Part shown: positions 7,736 through 16,899 of the stretch, piece after piece
How the letters are laid out: every line of letters starts with the position of its first letter
How positions within the stretch are numbered: the first letter of the stretch is position 1
Source of the DNA: Lachnospiraceae bacterium
Lineage (GTDB): Bacteria > Bacillota > Clostridia > Lachnospirales > Lachnospiraceae
NCBI GenBank assembly: GCA_009774175.1
Contig: VSNG01000003.1
Span: 1 to 64,000 of the forward strand
DNA length: 64,000 nucleotides
Reading direction: 5' to 3'
Program-made: the position numbers and the translations under genes
The notes under the pieces: generated by a model
The model's database searches: none
What the model saw: the letters and a program-made list of their open reading frames with translations, nothing else
Told to the model about the DNA's origin: nothing

Positions 7736-9271
7736 ATGCAGGCGCTGTTTGACGCGATCAATGCGGTTTGTGCGAAAATTCAGGTTGTTTCGGACCTGTT
7801 TTGGAACTTTCCGGCGAACTTTTCATGGTACAGTTCGATACCGATTCTGGGGAATTTTTCTCTGGCGATTATCCTTTTGCTGGGATCGGGCATTTATTTT
7901 ACCTGTAAGCTGCGTTTTATTCAGGTACGCTATTTTGGCCACGGAATCCGAGTGTTAAAGAACAGCAAATCGGCGCGGATCGGGATTTCGTCGCTGGCGG
8001 CCTTTTTCCTGTCGACGGCCATGCGTGTGGGGCCGGGTAATATTCTGGGCGTAACGGGAGCTATCTCCATTGGCGGGCCGGGCGCCCTGTTCTGGATGTG
8101 GGTTTCCGCCTTTTTTGGCATGGCGACGGCTTTTACGGAATCCACCCTTGCGCAGATATTTAAGGAAAAGAAAGGCGACGAGTATGTGGGCGGCCTTGCT
8201 TTTTATGGCAAACGCCTTTTAAAAGGGTCGGCGGCGGCCGGGGTCGTTTTGTCGGTAATGTATATTATCTATGCGCTGCTGTGCTTCCCCGCGCAGGGAT
8301 TTAATGCGGTTTCCTCGGTGGGGCAGATTGCGGAGGTGATTACGGGTCGCAGCATTCCCACCGATTCAGCGCTTTACTGGATCTCTTTTGCGGCGCTGCT
8401 TGTGGCAATGATTATGATTGCATGGGGCGGCATCCGTAAGGTGACAAAGGTGACGGATGTGCTTGTTCCCATTATGGCGGTCATTTATGTGGCGACGGTG
8501 CTGATATTGATTGTCGTGAATGTTAACCGCATTCCCTGGTTTTTCTATGCGGTGTTTACGGAGGCATTTAAACCGGAGGCGGTGTTTGGCGGGGCCTTCG
8601 GCGTAGCGCTGATTCAGGGTGTGAAACGGGGACTGATGTCCAATGAAGCCGGGCAGGGTACCATCACCATGCCCGCAGCGGCGGCGGATGCGGATCATCC
8701 GTGCAGTCAGGGATGCGTGCAGGCCATCGGTGTGTTTCTTGACACGATTGTCATTTGTACCCTGACGGGATTTGTAGTGATTATGGGACGGGTCTGGCAG
8801 ACGGACGCGGCGGCGGCCTGGTTTGATTTGGGCAAGCTGCCAAAGTATCTGGCTTCGGCCACGGAGCTGGCTCCGGGAACGGCTTTTAATACTCTTGTGT
8901 CTCTGTTGATTTCCGTATGCTTCGGTCTGTTTGCCTTTACCTGCCTGTTGGGTTTTATTTCTTTCACGGAAATCTGCGCAAGCCGGATTTCCACGAAGAA
9001 GTCCTTTCTTCTGGTGATTCGGATTCTCTGCATGGTGGTGGTATCGTTTGGCGTACTGACCAGTATTGCGGGCATGGATCTCGGGTCTTTGTGGGATCTT
9101 TCGGATTTTGCAAATATTCTGATTGCTTATTGCAACATCCCGCTTTTATATTTGGGATTTGCCTATGTGAAACGGGCCACAGGGCATTTTGAGAAGAAGG
9201 ACGGCACGCCCTTTACCTCTGAGATTGCCGGGGTGGATGTGCCGGTGTGGGACGAGAAAGCGAAGGGATAA
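7736..9271 (+). CDS. Sodium:alanine/amino-acid symporter (AGCS family)
   Basis: 511-residue membrane protein with about eleven hydrophobic helices. The segment STAMRVGPGNILGVTGAI followed by GGPGALFWMW is the signature region of AGCS transporters (DagA/AlsT), which import alanine or glycine with sodium. GAFGVALIQGVKRGLMSNEAGQG is the second conserved block. The RBS AGGGGGA precedes the ATG. It stands alone, divergent from the ECF operon and followed by a tRNA cluster. Several weak -10-like sequences occur at 7686-7702, but no clear promoter can be assigned. The exact amino acid is not determined by sequence. Confidence 0.93.
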   Translation: MQALFDAINAVCAKIQVVSDLFWNFPANFSWYSSIPILGNFSLAIILLLGSGIYFTCKLRFIQVRYFGHGIRVLKNSKSARIGISSLAAFFLSTAMRVGPGNILGVTGAISIGGPGALFWMWVSAFFGMATAFTESTLAQIFKEKKGDEYVGGLAFYGKRLLKGSAAAGVVLSVMYIIYALLCFPAQGFNAVSSVGQIAEVITGRSIPTDSALYWISFAALLVAMIMIAWGGIRKVTKVTDVLVPIMAVIYVATVLILIVVNVNRIPWFFYAVFTEAFKPEAVFGGAFGVALIQGVKRGLMSNEAGQGTITMPAAAADADHPCSQGCVQAIGVFLDTIVICTLTGFVVIMGRVWQTDAAAAWFDLGKLPKYLASATELAPGTAFNTLVSLLISVCFGLFAFTCLLGFISFTEICASRISTKKSFLLVIRILCMVVVSFGVLTSIAGMDLGSLWDLSDFANILIAYCNIPLLYLGFAYVKRATGHFEKKDGTPFTSEIAGVDVPVWDEKAKG

Positions 9272-9310
9272 GCCGGAATAAGAAAAGATGCGCCGGAGTA
9301 AGAAAACTCC

Positions 9311-9339
9311 TTGCCAAATGGCCGGGAGTATGGTATCAT
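9311..9339 (+). promoter_or_regulatory. Sigma-A promoter of tRNA cluster
   Basis: TTGCCA (9311-9316), a 17-base spacer and TATCAT (9334-9339) lie just upstream of tRNA-Glu. Confidence 0.7.
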
Positions 9340-9350
9340 ATCGTCGTTGG

Positions 9351-9422
9351 GGCTCCATGGTCAAGCGGTTAAGACATCGCCCTTTCACGGCGGTAACACG
9401 GGTTCGATTCCCGTTGGAGTCA
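9351..9422 (+). tRNA. tRNA-Glu (TTC)
   Basis: The acceptor pair GGCTCCA/TGGAGTC, anticodon loop ctttcac (anticodon TTC) and T-loop ttcgatt are all present. It is the first tRNA of a four-gene cluster (Glu, Met or Ile2, Asp, Leu). Confidence 0.95.
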
Positions 9423-9426
9423 TTAT

Positions 9427-9500
9427 GGACCTTTAGCTCAGTTGGTTAGAGCAACCGGCTCATAACCGGTCGGTCCCGGGTTCGAGTCCCCGAAGGTCCA
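9427..9500 (+). tRNA. tRNA with CAT anticodon (elongator Met or Ile2)
   Basis: The acceptor stem GGACCTT/AAGGTCC and anticodon loop ctcataa (CAT) are clear. The body resembles both elongator tRNA-Met and the lysidine-modified tRNA-Ile2 of Firmicutes, and sequence alone does not separate them. It is not an initiator, because the 1:72 pair is matched. The T-stem carries a C-C mismatch at its second pair (CCGGG against CCCCG). Confidence 0.9.
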
Positions 9501-9632
9501 TTTAGCTGTCGCAGGAGAAAACAGGCGACCGCGAAGCAGACATTTGTTTTTCTTGCGGCGTTAACGGGCAAACGTCCTATGAAGTCGGACGGTCAGCGCG
9601 TCAGCGCGGGTTTGCTGGTGTAACTATAATAC

Positions 9633-9706
9633 GGCCCGGTGGCTCAGTTGGTTAGAGCGCCGCCCTGTCACGGCGGAGGTCGTGGGTTCGAATCCCATCC
9701 GGGTCG
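9633..9706 (+). tRNA. tRNA-Asp (GTC)
   Basis: The acceptor GGCCCGG/CCGGGTC with discriminator G and anticodon loop ctgtcac (GTC) identify tRNA-Asp. The 132 bases separating it from the previous tRNA hold no recognisable gene. Confidence 0.95.
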
Positions 9707-9753
9707 TTTCTGTTCTGACGGACAGATTGTAATTTGAATAGGGTATTTCATTT

Positions 9754-9839
9754 GCCGGCGTGGCGGAACTGGCAGACGCACAGGACTTAAAATCCTGCGG
9801 GGCTAATCCCCCGTACCGGTTCGATTCCGGTCGCCGGCA
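9754..9839 (+). tRNA. tRNA-Leu (TAA)
   Basis: A class II tRNA of 86 bases with a long variable arm. The acceptor is GCCGGCG/CGCCGGC with discriminator A, and the anticodon loop cttaaaa gives TAA. It is the last member of the cluster; a terminator follows. Confidence 0.95.
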
Positions 9840-9851
9840 CTACCTAAAAAT

Positions 9852-9893
9852 GAGAGGAAACGTTGATATTTAAGGCGTTTCCTCTCGTTTTCT
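9852..9893 (+). terminator. Terminator of tRNA cluster
   Basis: GAGAGGAAACG (9852-9862) pairs exactly with CGTTTCCTCTC (9876-9886), followed by gttttcttt. Confidence 0.8.
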
Positions 9894-9922
9894 TTACGGG
9901 TTTCCTGACGAAGGGGGACGAT

Positions 9923-11704
9923 ATGAAAATCTTTAAAAAACTGTCCTTTCTGGGAAAGATTTTTACAGGAATGACGATCACATCCATTATACCGATGCTG
10001 GCGGGCTATTTGCTGCTTCTCCAGGTGCTGAACATGACCTATCAGAATTATTTAAACAGTGAGGCGGAGAGTACGCTTGCCCAGGCGGAGGAATCTCTGG
10101 AGGCAGCTTTTTCCAATGTTTTTGATGCCATTGGCGGTCTGAGTGAGGATGAGACTGTCAGACAGTTCCTTTCAGATGAGGACAGAAAATACGCGGAGGA
10201 TTTGTACAGGAAGCTGTACGCCGCCACTGTGAAGTGCGGCAGTTATGCCAGCTTTTCCGTTTATGACAGAGAAGGATATAGGAAAATGACCATTTCCGAT
10301 AACAAGTATGTCAGTCGAAAGCTGTCTTTGAACTGGAACATATTATACCGGGCGGACAGGCATCCGGGAGAGTATGTGGTCTGTAATGCCAGACTCTATG
10401 AAGGCGAAAAACGGGTGGAGTATCTGCGCGTGGGCCGGACGGTGTCAGATGAGCGCGGAGAGATTGCGGGTTATGTGATTGCCACTATAGTTAAGGATAA
10501 TTTTGACAATATTTTCAAGGGACTGGGGAAGGAAAAGGAAGGCGTCATTTATGTGATGGACGACTTTCGTGAAATCGTCTATTTTTCCGGTGAGAGTTAT
10601 TCGGAGGAGGTTTTGAACGCGGGAAAGGCGCTGCTTGACATGGAAGAACCCCGCATGAGCATGGAGAAGGACAGCTTCTATTATCTGGACTATAACGACG
10701 CATGCAGCCTTTATATCATGTACCGCCAGCCTACAGGGTTTTTAAACCATATGAAGGGGGATGTGCTGGGGATTGCCGTGATTTCCGGAATATTCAGTAT
10801 TTTTGCCTGTCTTTTTCTGTCCGGCTATTTCAGCCGTCTGATTTATCAGCCGATTCAGAGGATGCAGCATGCAATCGGTGAGATCAAGCGGGGGAATTAT
10901 GAGGTTCAGATTGAAGTAAACGGAGACGATGAGCTGGGGCAGTTGTCGGAGAGCTTTAACGTGATGTCCAGGCACCTGATTGATAATACGGAGCGGCTGA
11001 TTCAGCGGGAGAGGGAACTTAGCGACAGCAATATCAAAATGATGCAGGCCCAGCTGAATCCCCATTTTTTGTATAATACGCTGGATACAATGAAGTGGAT
11101 GGCAAAGGAGAACGAGATGCCGGAGCTGGTGTCCATGGCTTCCAATCTGGCGCAGATTTTAAGAATGAGCATTTCCGCCAAACCCATTATCCGCCTGTTC
11201 GAGGAGATTGCGCTGGTGGAGGCGTATACGGAGGTTCAGAAGATCCGCTTTGAGGATAAGTTTGACCTGATCGTGGATATCCCGGCAGAGCTGGAAAACT
11301 GCACGCTGCCGAAGCTGACCCTGCAGCCCCTTGTGGAGAATGCCATTATTCATGGACTGGCGGACTGTGAGACTGGGATGGTTCTTGTGCAGGCGGCGGT
11401 GGTAAAACTGCCGGAGGGACTGCGCAGGCCCGGCCGCCGGGACGGTTTGACACAGATCACAGAAGAGGCGTTGCAGATTCTTGTGCAGGATGACGGGGTC
11501 GGCATGACGGCGGAGGAAGTGGAGAGGCTGAACGAGCAGGGGCAGACGGCCAGGGAGAGAACGGCCGGTCATGAGAGTATCGGTTATAACAATGTGGATG
11601 CGATCATCAGACTGCATTACGGAGAGCCCTACGGACTGTATGCGGAATCGGAGTGGGGCGTCGGCACAGGCGTGTACCTGACGCTTCCGTTGAACAGGAA
11701 GTGA
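9923..11704 (+). CDS. Sensor histidine kinase, YesM/LytS type
   Basis: About 593 residues. A membrane helix near residues 13-35, an extracytoplasmic sensor region (to about 290), a second helix, and a HAMP segment (YQPIQRMQHAIGEIKRGNY) come first. The His_kinase block QAQLNPHFLYNTLDTMKWM has the phosphoacceptor His, and the ATPase domain has the N box LVENAIIHGL and G box DDGVGM. The ATG at 9923 has AGGGGGAC upstream; a TTG at 9863 lies inside the preceding terminator and is rejected. The response regulator follows after 103 bases, and then an ABC importer whose expression this pair probably controls. The signal is unknown. Confidence 0.93.
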   Translation: MKIFKKLSFLGKIFTGMTITSIIPMLAGYLLLLQVLNMTYQNYLNSEAESTLAQAEESLEAAFSNVFDAIGGLSEDETVRQFLSDEDRKYAEDLYRKLYAATVKCGSYASFSVYDREGYRKMTISDNKYVSRKLSLNWNILYRADRHPGEYVVCNARLYEGEKRVEYLRVGRTVSDERGEIAGYVIATIVKDNFDNIFKGLGKEKEGVIYVMDDFREIVYFSGESYSEEVLNAGKALLDMEEPRMSMEKDSFYYLDYNDACSLYIMYRQPTGFLNHMKGDVLGIAVISGIFSIFACLFLSGYFSRLIYQPIQRMQHAIGEIKRGNYEVQIEVNGDDELGQLSESFNVMSRHLIDNTERLIQRERELSDSNIKMMQAQLNPHFLYNTLDTMKWMAKENEMPELVSMASNLAQILRMSISAKPIIRLFEEIALVEAYTEVQKIRFEDKFDLIVDIPAELENCTLPKLTLQPLVENAIIHGLADCETGMVLVQAAVVKLPEGLRRPGRRDGLTQITEEALQILVQDDGVGMTAEEVERLNEQGQTARERTAGHESIGYNNVDAIIRLHYGEPYGLYAESEWGVGTGVYLTLPLNRK

Positions 11705-11807
11705 CAGATACAGGCGACGTCGGACAAAGAGCGGGCAGATGGCAAAAGGCCGGACAGCAAAGGAGCGGCGGCCATAAGGCGAGGACTGGAGGGTAAAAGG
11801 AGAAACC

Positions 11808-12566
11808 ATGTACAAAGTAGTGGTAGTGGAGGATGAAAAACGGGTGCGGCAGGGGATTATCATGGGTACGGACTGGTCGAAGATCAACTGTGTCGTTATG
11901 GGAGAAGCCGCCAACGGTGAGGAAGGCGTCGAGATGATCCGCAAGTGCAGGCCGGATATTGTGATTACGGATATCCGCATGCCCAAAATGATGGGTATTG
12001 AGATGATAGAGAATGTATATGAGGACGGACTGGAGCCGTATGTGATTTTTCTCACGGCCTATGATGATTTTGCCTATGCACAGCAGGCCATCAAGCTGGG
12101 CGTGGCCGATTATCTGTTAAAGCCCTTTAAGGACGGGGAACTGGAAAACACCATTGGCAGGATTATCGAGAAGAACCGCCGCGACTGCGAGCGCAGGGAA
12201 CAGCAGAATCAGGAGCTTCGGCTGGATCTGGGGGATAAGAGCAAATACATTATGGACGCCGTTGCCTATGTGGATGAAAACTATGCCAATCCCGATATTT
12301 CCGTTAAGGCGGTGGCGGACAGTCTGGGAATCAGCGAGGGACACCTGAGCCATCTGTTCCGCAAGGAGACGGATTCCACACTGATGACCTTTGTGACGAA
12401 AAGGCGGATGCGGGCGGCCATGACATTATTGCAGGATTACAGACATAAAGTGTACGAGGTGGCGGAGGAAGTGGGATACCGTAACATTACCTATTTCAGT
12501 GCAACCTTTAAAAAATATGTGGGTGTTTCCCCGTCGGAATATCAGGATCGCTACAGCCCGGAATAA
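11808..12566 (+). CDS. Response regulator, YesN type (REC + AraC HTH)
   Basis: 252 residues. The receiver domain has acidic residues Glu8/Asp9 and phosphoacceptor Asp55 in ITDIRMPKM, and the conserved Lys in LLKPF. The C-terminal 100 residues form an AraC-type double helix-turn-helix (VKAVADSLGISEGHLSHLF and EVAEEVGYRNITYFSATFK). The RBS is AAAGGAG. It is paired with the kinase just upstream. The 176-base gap before the binding-protein gene is the likely place for its binding sites, but no clear repeat pair was identified there. Confidence 0.95.
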   Translation: MYKVVVVEDEKRVRQGIIMGTDWSKINCVVMGEAANGEEGVEMIRKCRPDIVITDIRMPKMMGIEMIENVYEDGLEPYVIFLTAYDDFAYAQQAIKLGVADYLLKPFKDGELENTIGRIIEKNRRDCERREQQNQELRLDLGDKSKYIMDAVAYVDENYANPDISVKAVADSLGISEGHLSHLFRKETDSTLMTFVTKRRMRAAMTLLQDYRHKVYEVAEEVGYRNITYFSATFKKYVGVSPSEYQDRYSPE

Positions 12567-12742
12567 GTATGCGAGAATGTCAGAATTGTGAAACATATCG
12601 TCGTATTGTGTAGTAGACGGATTTGTGCATGTTGTATATAATTTTTATTGTAGTATATGGAAAAACTGCAAATTTTCACAGAATCCGGCAGAGGATAATA
12701 AGCGTGTGAGAATGCAGTGAAAAAGTGAAGGAGGAAAAAGTT

Positions 12743-13963
12743 ATGAGAAAGAATGTCATGAAAAAAGTGACAGCAGCCATTCTGGCAGCGTCGATGGCCT
12801 TTTCGCTGGCAGCCTGCGGCGGTTCCGACGAACCGGCGATGACGCCCGGGATAGACGAACCGGCGGCAGAGGCGCCTGCGGCAGAAGAGCCTGCGGCTGA
12901 GGATGCAGCGGAGACGGAAGCTCCCGCGGCGGACGAGGCGGCTTCCGGAGCAGACGATCTGGTAGCGGCGGCACAGGCAGAAGGATCTTTGGTGGTTTAC
13001 GGTTCCTGTGAGGAGGCGTACCTGTCTGCGGCATGTCAGAAATTTGAAGAGATGTACGGCATTAAGGTGGATTATCAGAGACTTTCCACAGGTGAAGTGT
13101 ATACCAAGATCGAGGAAGAGGCAGGTAATCCTTCCGGCGACGTGTGGTTCGGCGGCACAACCGATCCTTACAATGAGGCGGTGGCAGCAGGTCTGTTAGA
13201 GCCTTATGCGGCGGAAAATGCTTCCCATCTGCTGGGCGACATGTACAAGGATGCAGACGGCAACTGGTACGGCATCTATAAGGGTATTCTTGGATTTATG
13301 GTTAATAAGGAAGAGCTCGACCGTCTCGGTCTGGAAGTTCCGCAGGATTGGGACGATCTGTTAAAGCCCGAGTACAAGGGACTGATCGGTATGTCCAATC
13401 CCTCCACGGCAGGTACTGCAAAGCTTGTCATCAACACTATGGTACAGACAAAGGGACATGACGAGGCGATGAAGTATTTCCAGGAACTTGACAAGAACGT
13501 ATATCAGTACACTAAGAGCGGTTCCGGCCCGTCCAAGATGGTTGGCCCCGGCGAGTGCGTAATCGGTATCGGTTTCCTGCATGACGGCATTACCCAGATC
13601 CTGTCAGGCTACGACAATATCGAACTGGTAATTCCTGCGTCGGGAACCAGCTTCGAGATCGGTGCAACCGCTATCTTTAAGGGATGTAAGCACCCCAATG
13701 CGTCCAAGCTCTGGATCGAGTACGCGCTTTCTCCTGACTGCGTGGACATTGCAAAGGAGAATGAGTCTTATCAGTTCCTTGTACTGGACAATGCAAAGCA
13801 GCCGGAAGAGGCAGCACAGTTCGGCCTGGATCCCGACAATGTAATTGATTATGACTTTGAGGATGCAAAACAGAATACGGCGCAGTATGTAGAAGATTTC
13901 TTCACGGCTGTGACCAATGGTTCTGCGGATGCCGCGGACGGCAGCAGATTCCTTACAGAATAA
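12743..13963 (+). CDS. ABC importer substrate-binding lipoprotein (Fbp/AfuA type)
   Basis: About 406 residues. The signal peptide has lipobox SLAAC, followed by an Ala/Glu/Pro-rich tether to about residue 70. The family-1 solute-binding domain has LVVYGSCEEAY and DVWFGGTTDPYNEAV blocks, as in iron(III)/sugar-phosphate/phosphonate-type binding proteins (FbpA, AfuA). The start at 12743 has AAGGAGG; a GTG at 12725 is poorer. It heads an operon with a fused permease and an ATPase. AfuA-like proteins bind hexose phosphates rather than iron, and control by a two-component system would fit such an inducible carbon source. The substrate cannot be fixed from sequence. Confidence 0.88.
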   Translation: MRKNVMKKVTAAILAASMAFSLAACGGSDEPAMTPGIDEPAAEAPAAEEPAAEDAAETEAPAADEAASGADDLVAAAQAEGSLVVYGSCEEAYLSAACQKFEEMYGIKVDYQRLSTGEVYTKIEEEAGNPSGDVWFGGTTDPYNEAVAAGLLEPYAAENASHLLGDMYKDADGNWYGIYKGILGFMVNKEELDRLGLEVPQDWDDLLKPEYKGLIGMSNPSTAGTAKLVINTMVQTKGHDEAMKYFQELDKNVYQYTKSGSGPSKMVGPGECVIGIGFLHDGITQILSGYDNIELVIPASGTSFEIGATAIFKGCKHPNASKLWIEYALSPDCVDIAKENESYQFLVLDNAKQPEEAAQFGLDPDNVIDYDFEDAKQNTAQYVEDFFTAVTNGSADAADGSRFLTE

Positions 13964-14002
13964 CTGCGTGAGAAGAAGGTTTGCGCTGTGATATGCGGCG
14001 TT

Positions 14003-14028
14003 GGGAGATGGTATACATACCATCTCCC
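14003..14028 (+). repeat. Intergenic hairpin after binding-protein gene
   Basis: GGGAGATGGTAT and its exact complement flank a 2-base centre, giving an 11-bp stem with a 4-base loop. No T-run follows. Such hairpins after a binding-protein gene often protect its mRNA and give it higher expression than the membrane subunits. Confidence 0.6.
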
Positions 14029-14055
14029 ATTCATTAAGAGAAGGAGGAAGTGGGG

Positions 14056-15768
14056 ATGGCATCTAAAAGCAAGAGTGCGAGTCTGGACCGCAGGAAGCTG
14101 CTTTCGGACCCGGTGATGGTGGGGATGATCGTGATTCTTCTTGTTTTTCTGACCCTGTTTATCTGTTACCCGCTGTTTGTACTGCTAATCGACAGCGTGT
14201 ATACGGAAGGGCAGGCCACATTGGATGTTTTCAGACGGGTCTTAAGTATGCAGAGATTCCGTCAGGCATTTGCGAATACGGTGGTGTTGGGATTACTTAC
14301 AAGTACGTTGTCCACCCTGATTGGGCTGCTGTTTGCCTATGTGGACGTTTATGTGAAGGTGAAAAATAAGACAGTGGGGAGGCTTTTTAATATTGTATCG
14401 CTTCTGCCGGTGGTTTCACCGCCCTTTGTGTTATCGCTGTCAACGATTATGCTGTTTGGGCGAAGCGGTATTATCACACGGTCTTTATTACATATATATG
14501 ATTCTAACGTATACGGCTTGAAGGGAATTGTGGTAGTGCAGACGCTGACCTTCTTCCCTGTATGCTATATGATGTTAAAAGGACTTTTAAAGAACATTGA
14601 TCCCTCGCTGGAGGAGGCGGCGCGGGATATCGGCGCATCCAGAATGAAGGTATTTGGCACGGTGACGCTGCCGCTGCTTTTGCCGGGCATCGGCAATGCA
14701 TTTTTGGTGACGTTTATTGAATCGGTGGCGGATTTCGCGAATCCGATGCTGATTGGCGGAGACTATGACACGCTGGCAACAACGATTTATTTACAGGTGA
14801 CAGGCTCCTACGATTCTACCGGCGCGGCGGCCATGTCCGTGGTGCTCCTGTCGCTGACGCTGATCCTGTTCTTTATCCAGAAATATTATCTGGAGAGAAA
14901 AACGGCGGCGACCCTTACGGGTAAGGCTTCCAGAGCCAGAATGCTGATTGAGGATAAGAGCGTGACCGTTCCTCTTACCATTTTCTGCTCTCTGGTGGCG
15001 GTGTTTGTTATTGTCATGTATATCATGATTCCCTTCGGCGCGCTGTTTAAGCTGTGGGGACGGGACTACTCCCTTTCCTGGAAATGGTTTGATTATCTGT
15101 TTAAGTACAGCGGATTTAAGGCGTTTAAGGATTCCTTCCTTCTTTCCATCATTGCCGCGCCCATTACGGCGCTGCTTTCCATGGTGATATCCTATCTGGT
15201 GGTAAAGAAGAAGTTTAAGTCAAAGGGCTTTATTGAATTTGTATCCATGCTGGCTATGGCAGTGCCCGGAACGGTGCTTGGTATCGGATATATCCGCGGT
15301 TACGCCAACGGTATTTTCCATACGGGCATTCTGAGCGGCCTGTACGGGACGGGACTGATTCTCATTATCGTATTTATTATTCGAAGTCTTCCGGTAGGAA
15401 CCAGAAGCGGTATTTCCGCCCTGCGTCAGATTGACAGATCCATCGAGGAGTCCGCCTACGATCTGGGAGCGGGAAGCGGCAAGGTATTCATAACGGTGAC
15501 GCTGCCTTTGATTAAGGATTCGTTTTTCAGCGGTCTGGTAACATCCTTTGTGCGCAGCATCACGGCGATCAGCGCGATTATTCTGCTGGTGACGCCGCAG
15601 TTCTTGCTGATTACCTGCCAGATCAATGAATTTGCAGAGAAGGGATATTACGGTGTGGCCTGCGCCTATGCGACAATCCTGATCCTGATTGTTTACTTCT
15701 CGGTGCTTTTGATGAATTTGTTTATCCGTTTCTTTGGAACGAGCAGAAAGATAAAGGAGGAAGAATAA
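14056..15768 (+). CDS. ABC importer permease, two fused domains (FbpB-like)
   Basis: About 570 residues with twelve or so membrane helices in two homologous halves. Each half ends in an EAA loop that contacts the ATPase: SLEEAARDIGASRMKVFGTV in the first and EESAYDLGAGSGKVFITVT in the second. This fusion is typical of iron(III)/thiamine/sugar-phosphate importers. ATG 14056 is preferred to the GTG at 14050 because AAGGAGG is well spaced. The stop is one base before the ATPase start, so the genes are translationally coupled. Confidence 0.92.
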   Translation: MASKSKSASLDRRKLLSDPVMVGMIVILLVFLTLFICYPLFVLLIDSVYTEGQATLDVFRRVLSMQRFRQAFANTVVLGLLTSTLSTLIGLLFAYVDVYVKVKNKTVGRLFNIVSLLPVVSPPFVLSLSTIMLFGRSGIITRSLLHIYDSNVYGLKGIVVVQTLTFFPVCYMMLKGLLKNIDPSLEEAARDIGASRMKVFGTVTLPLLLPGIGNAFLVTFIESVADFANPMLIGGDYDTLATTIYLQVTGSYDSTGAAAMSVVLLSLTLILFFIQKYYLERKTAATLTGKASRARMLIEDKSVTVPLTIFCSLVAVFVIVMYIMIPFGALFKLWGRDYSLSWKWFDYLFKYSGFKAFKDSFLLSIIAAPITALLSMVISYLVVKKKFKSKGFIEFVSMLAMAVPGTVLGIGYIRGYANGIFHTGILSGLYGTGLILIIVFIIRSLPVGTRSGISALRQIDRSIEESAYDLGAGSGKVFITVTLPLIKDSFFSGLVTSFVRSITAISAIILLVTPQFLLITCQINEFAEKGYYGVACAYATILILIVYFSVLLMNLFIRFFGTSRKIKEEE

Positions 15769-15769
15769 G

Positions 15770-16852
15770 ATGATGGAGTCAAAGGGAATTCGTTTGGACC
15801 ATATTTCAAAAATATATCAGGACCCCAAGACAGGTAAGGATTTTAAGGCAGTGGACGACGCCAACCTGATCATTGAGCCGGGAAGTTTTGTGACCCTGCT
15901 TGGCCCTTCCGGCTGCGGAAAGACAACGACGCTCAGAATGATCGCCGGTTTTGAAAGCCCGGACGAGGGAGAGATTTATCTGGGAGACCAGCCCATCAAC
16001 GAGCTGACGCCAAACAAGAGGGATACGGCAATGGTATTTCAGAGCTATGCGCTGTTCCCCCATTATAATGTGTTTGACAATGTGGCTTACGGTCTGAAAC
16101 TGCGTAAGATGGATAAAGACACGATCCGCAAAAAAGTTATGGATATTCTGGAACTGGTGGAGCTTGGCGGCATGGAAGCGCGCATGACCAATCAGCTTTC
16201 CGGCGGCCAGCAGCAGAGAGTGGCGCTTGCCAGAGCGCTTGTGGTGGAACCGAGCGTCCTTCTGTTTGATGAGCCCCTGTCCAATCTGGACGCGAAGCTG
16301 CGTGTTTCCATGCGTACCGAGATTCGTAATATCCAGCAGCGCGTGGGGATTACGGCGGTGTATGTGACCCATGACCAGAGTGAGGCTATGGCCCTTTCCG
16401 ATCAGATCATTATTATGAACAAAGGTGTGGTGGCGCAGATCGGGACGCCTCAGGAAATTTATTACCGGCCCGGGAATACTTTCGTGGCGAATTTCATCGG
16501 CGAGGCCAATTTCCTTCAGGGAAAGCTTGTCTCCAAAGAAGGTGATAAAGGCGTCATGAGCATTTACGATCATAAAGTGGATGTGGAGAACGCAGGAGAT
16601 TTTGCGCTGAACGAGGACTGCACGCTTGTGCTGCGCCCGGAGTCGGCTGTGCTTGAAAGTGAAGGGCAGCTTCCCTGTGAGGTAATTATGAGCTGCTTTA
16701 TGGGATCCTACCAGCATTATCAGGTAAAGGTCGGGAATGTGGTGGTACAGATAACGGACTTCAATCCCCGTTATAAAAAGATCTTTCAGGTGGGGGATCA
16801 GGCGTATGTGAAATTCAACGCCTGCGACAGCCATCTTCTGAAAACAGAGTAA
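15770..16852 (+). CDS. ABC importer ATPase (FbpC/PotA type)
   Basis: 360 residues. It has Walker A GPSGCGKT (about 44-51), Q-loop VFQSYALFPHY, signature LSGGQQQRVALARAL, Walker B LLFDEPLSNLDAKLR and H-loop VTHDQSEAMALSDQ. A C-terminal TOBE-like region (about 280-355) is characteristic of FbpC/PotA/MalK ATPases. It completes a three-gene importer with the binding protein and fused permease upstream. AAAGGAGG precedes the ATG; a second ATG three bases later is possible. Confidence 0.95.
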   Translation: MMESKGIRLDHISKIYQDPKTGKDFKAVDDANLIIEPGSFVTLLGPSGCGKTTTLRMIAGFESPDEGEIYLGDQPINELTPNKRDTAMVFQSYALFPHYNVFDNVAYGLKLRKMDKDTIRKKVMDILELVELGGMEARMTNQLSGGQQQRVALARALVVEPSVLLFDEPLSNLDAKLRVSMRTEIRNIQQRVGITAVYVTHDQSEAMALSDQIIIMNKGVVAQIGTPQEIYYRPGNTFVANFIGEANFLQGKLVSKEGDKGVMSIYDHKVDVENAGDFALNEDCTLVLRPESAVLESEGQLPCEVIMSCFMGSYQHYQVKVGNVVVQITDFNPRYKKIFQVGDQAYVKFNACDSHLLKTE

Positions 16853-16899
16853 AAAGAAGCATTTTGCGCATGGACTTTTGAAAGGAAACGGGTAGTATT

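Noticed and set aside
9625..9630. TATAAT just before tRNA-Asp
   Set aside because: It ends two bases before the tRNA, leaving no room for a start site, and no -35 element is found at correct spacing.
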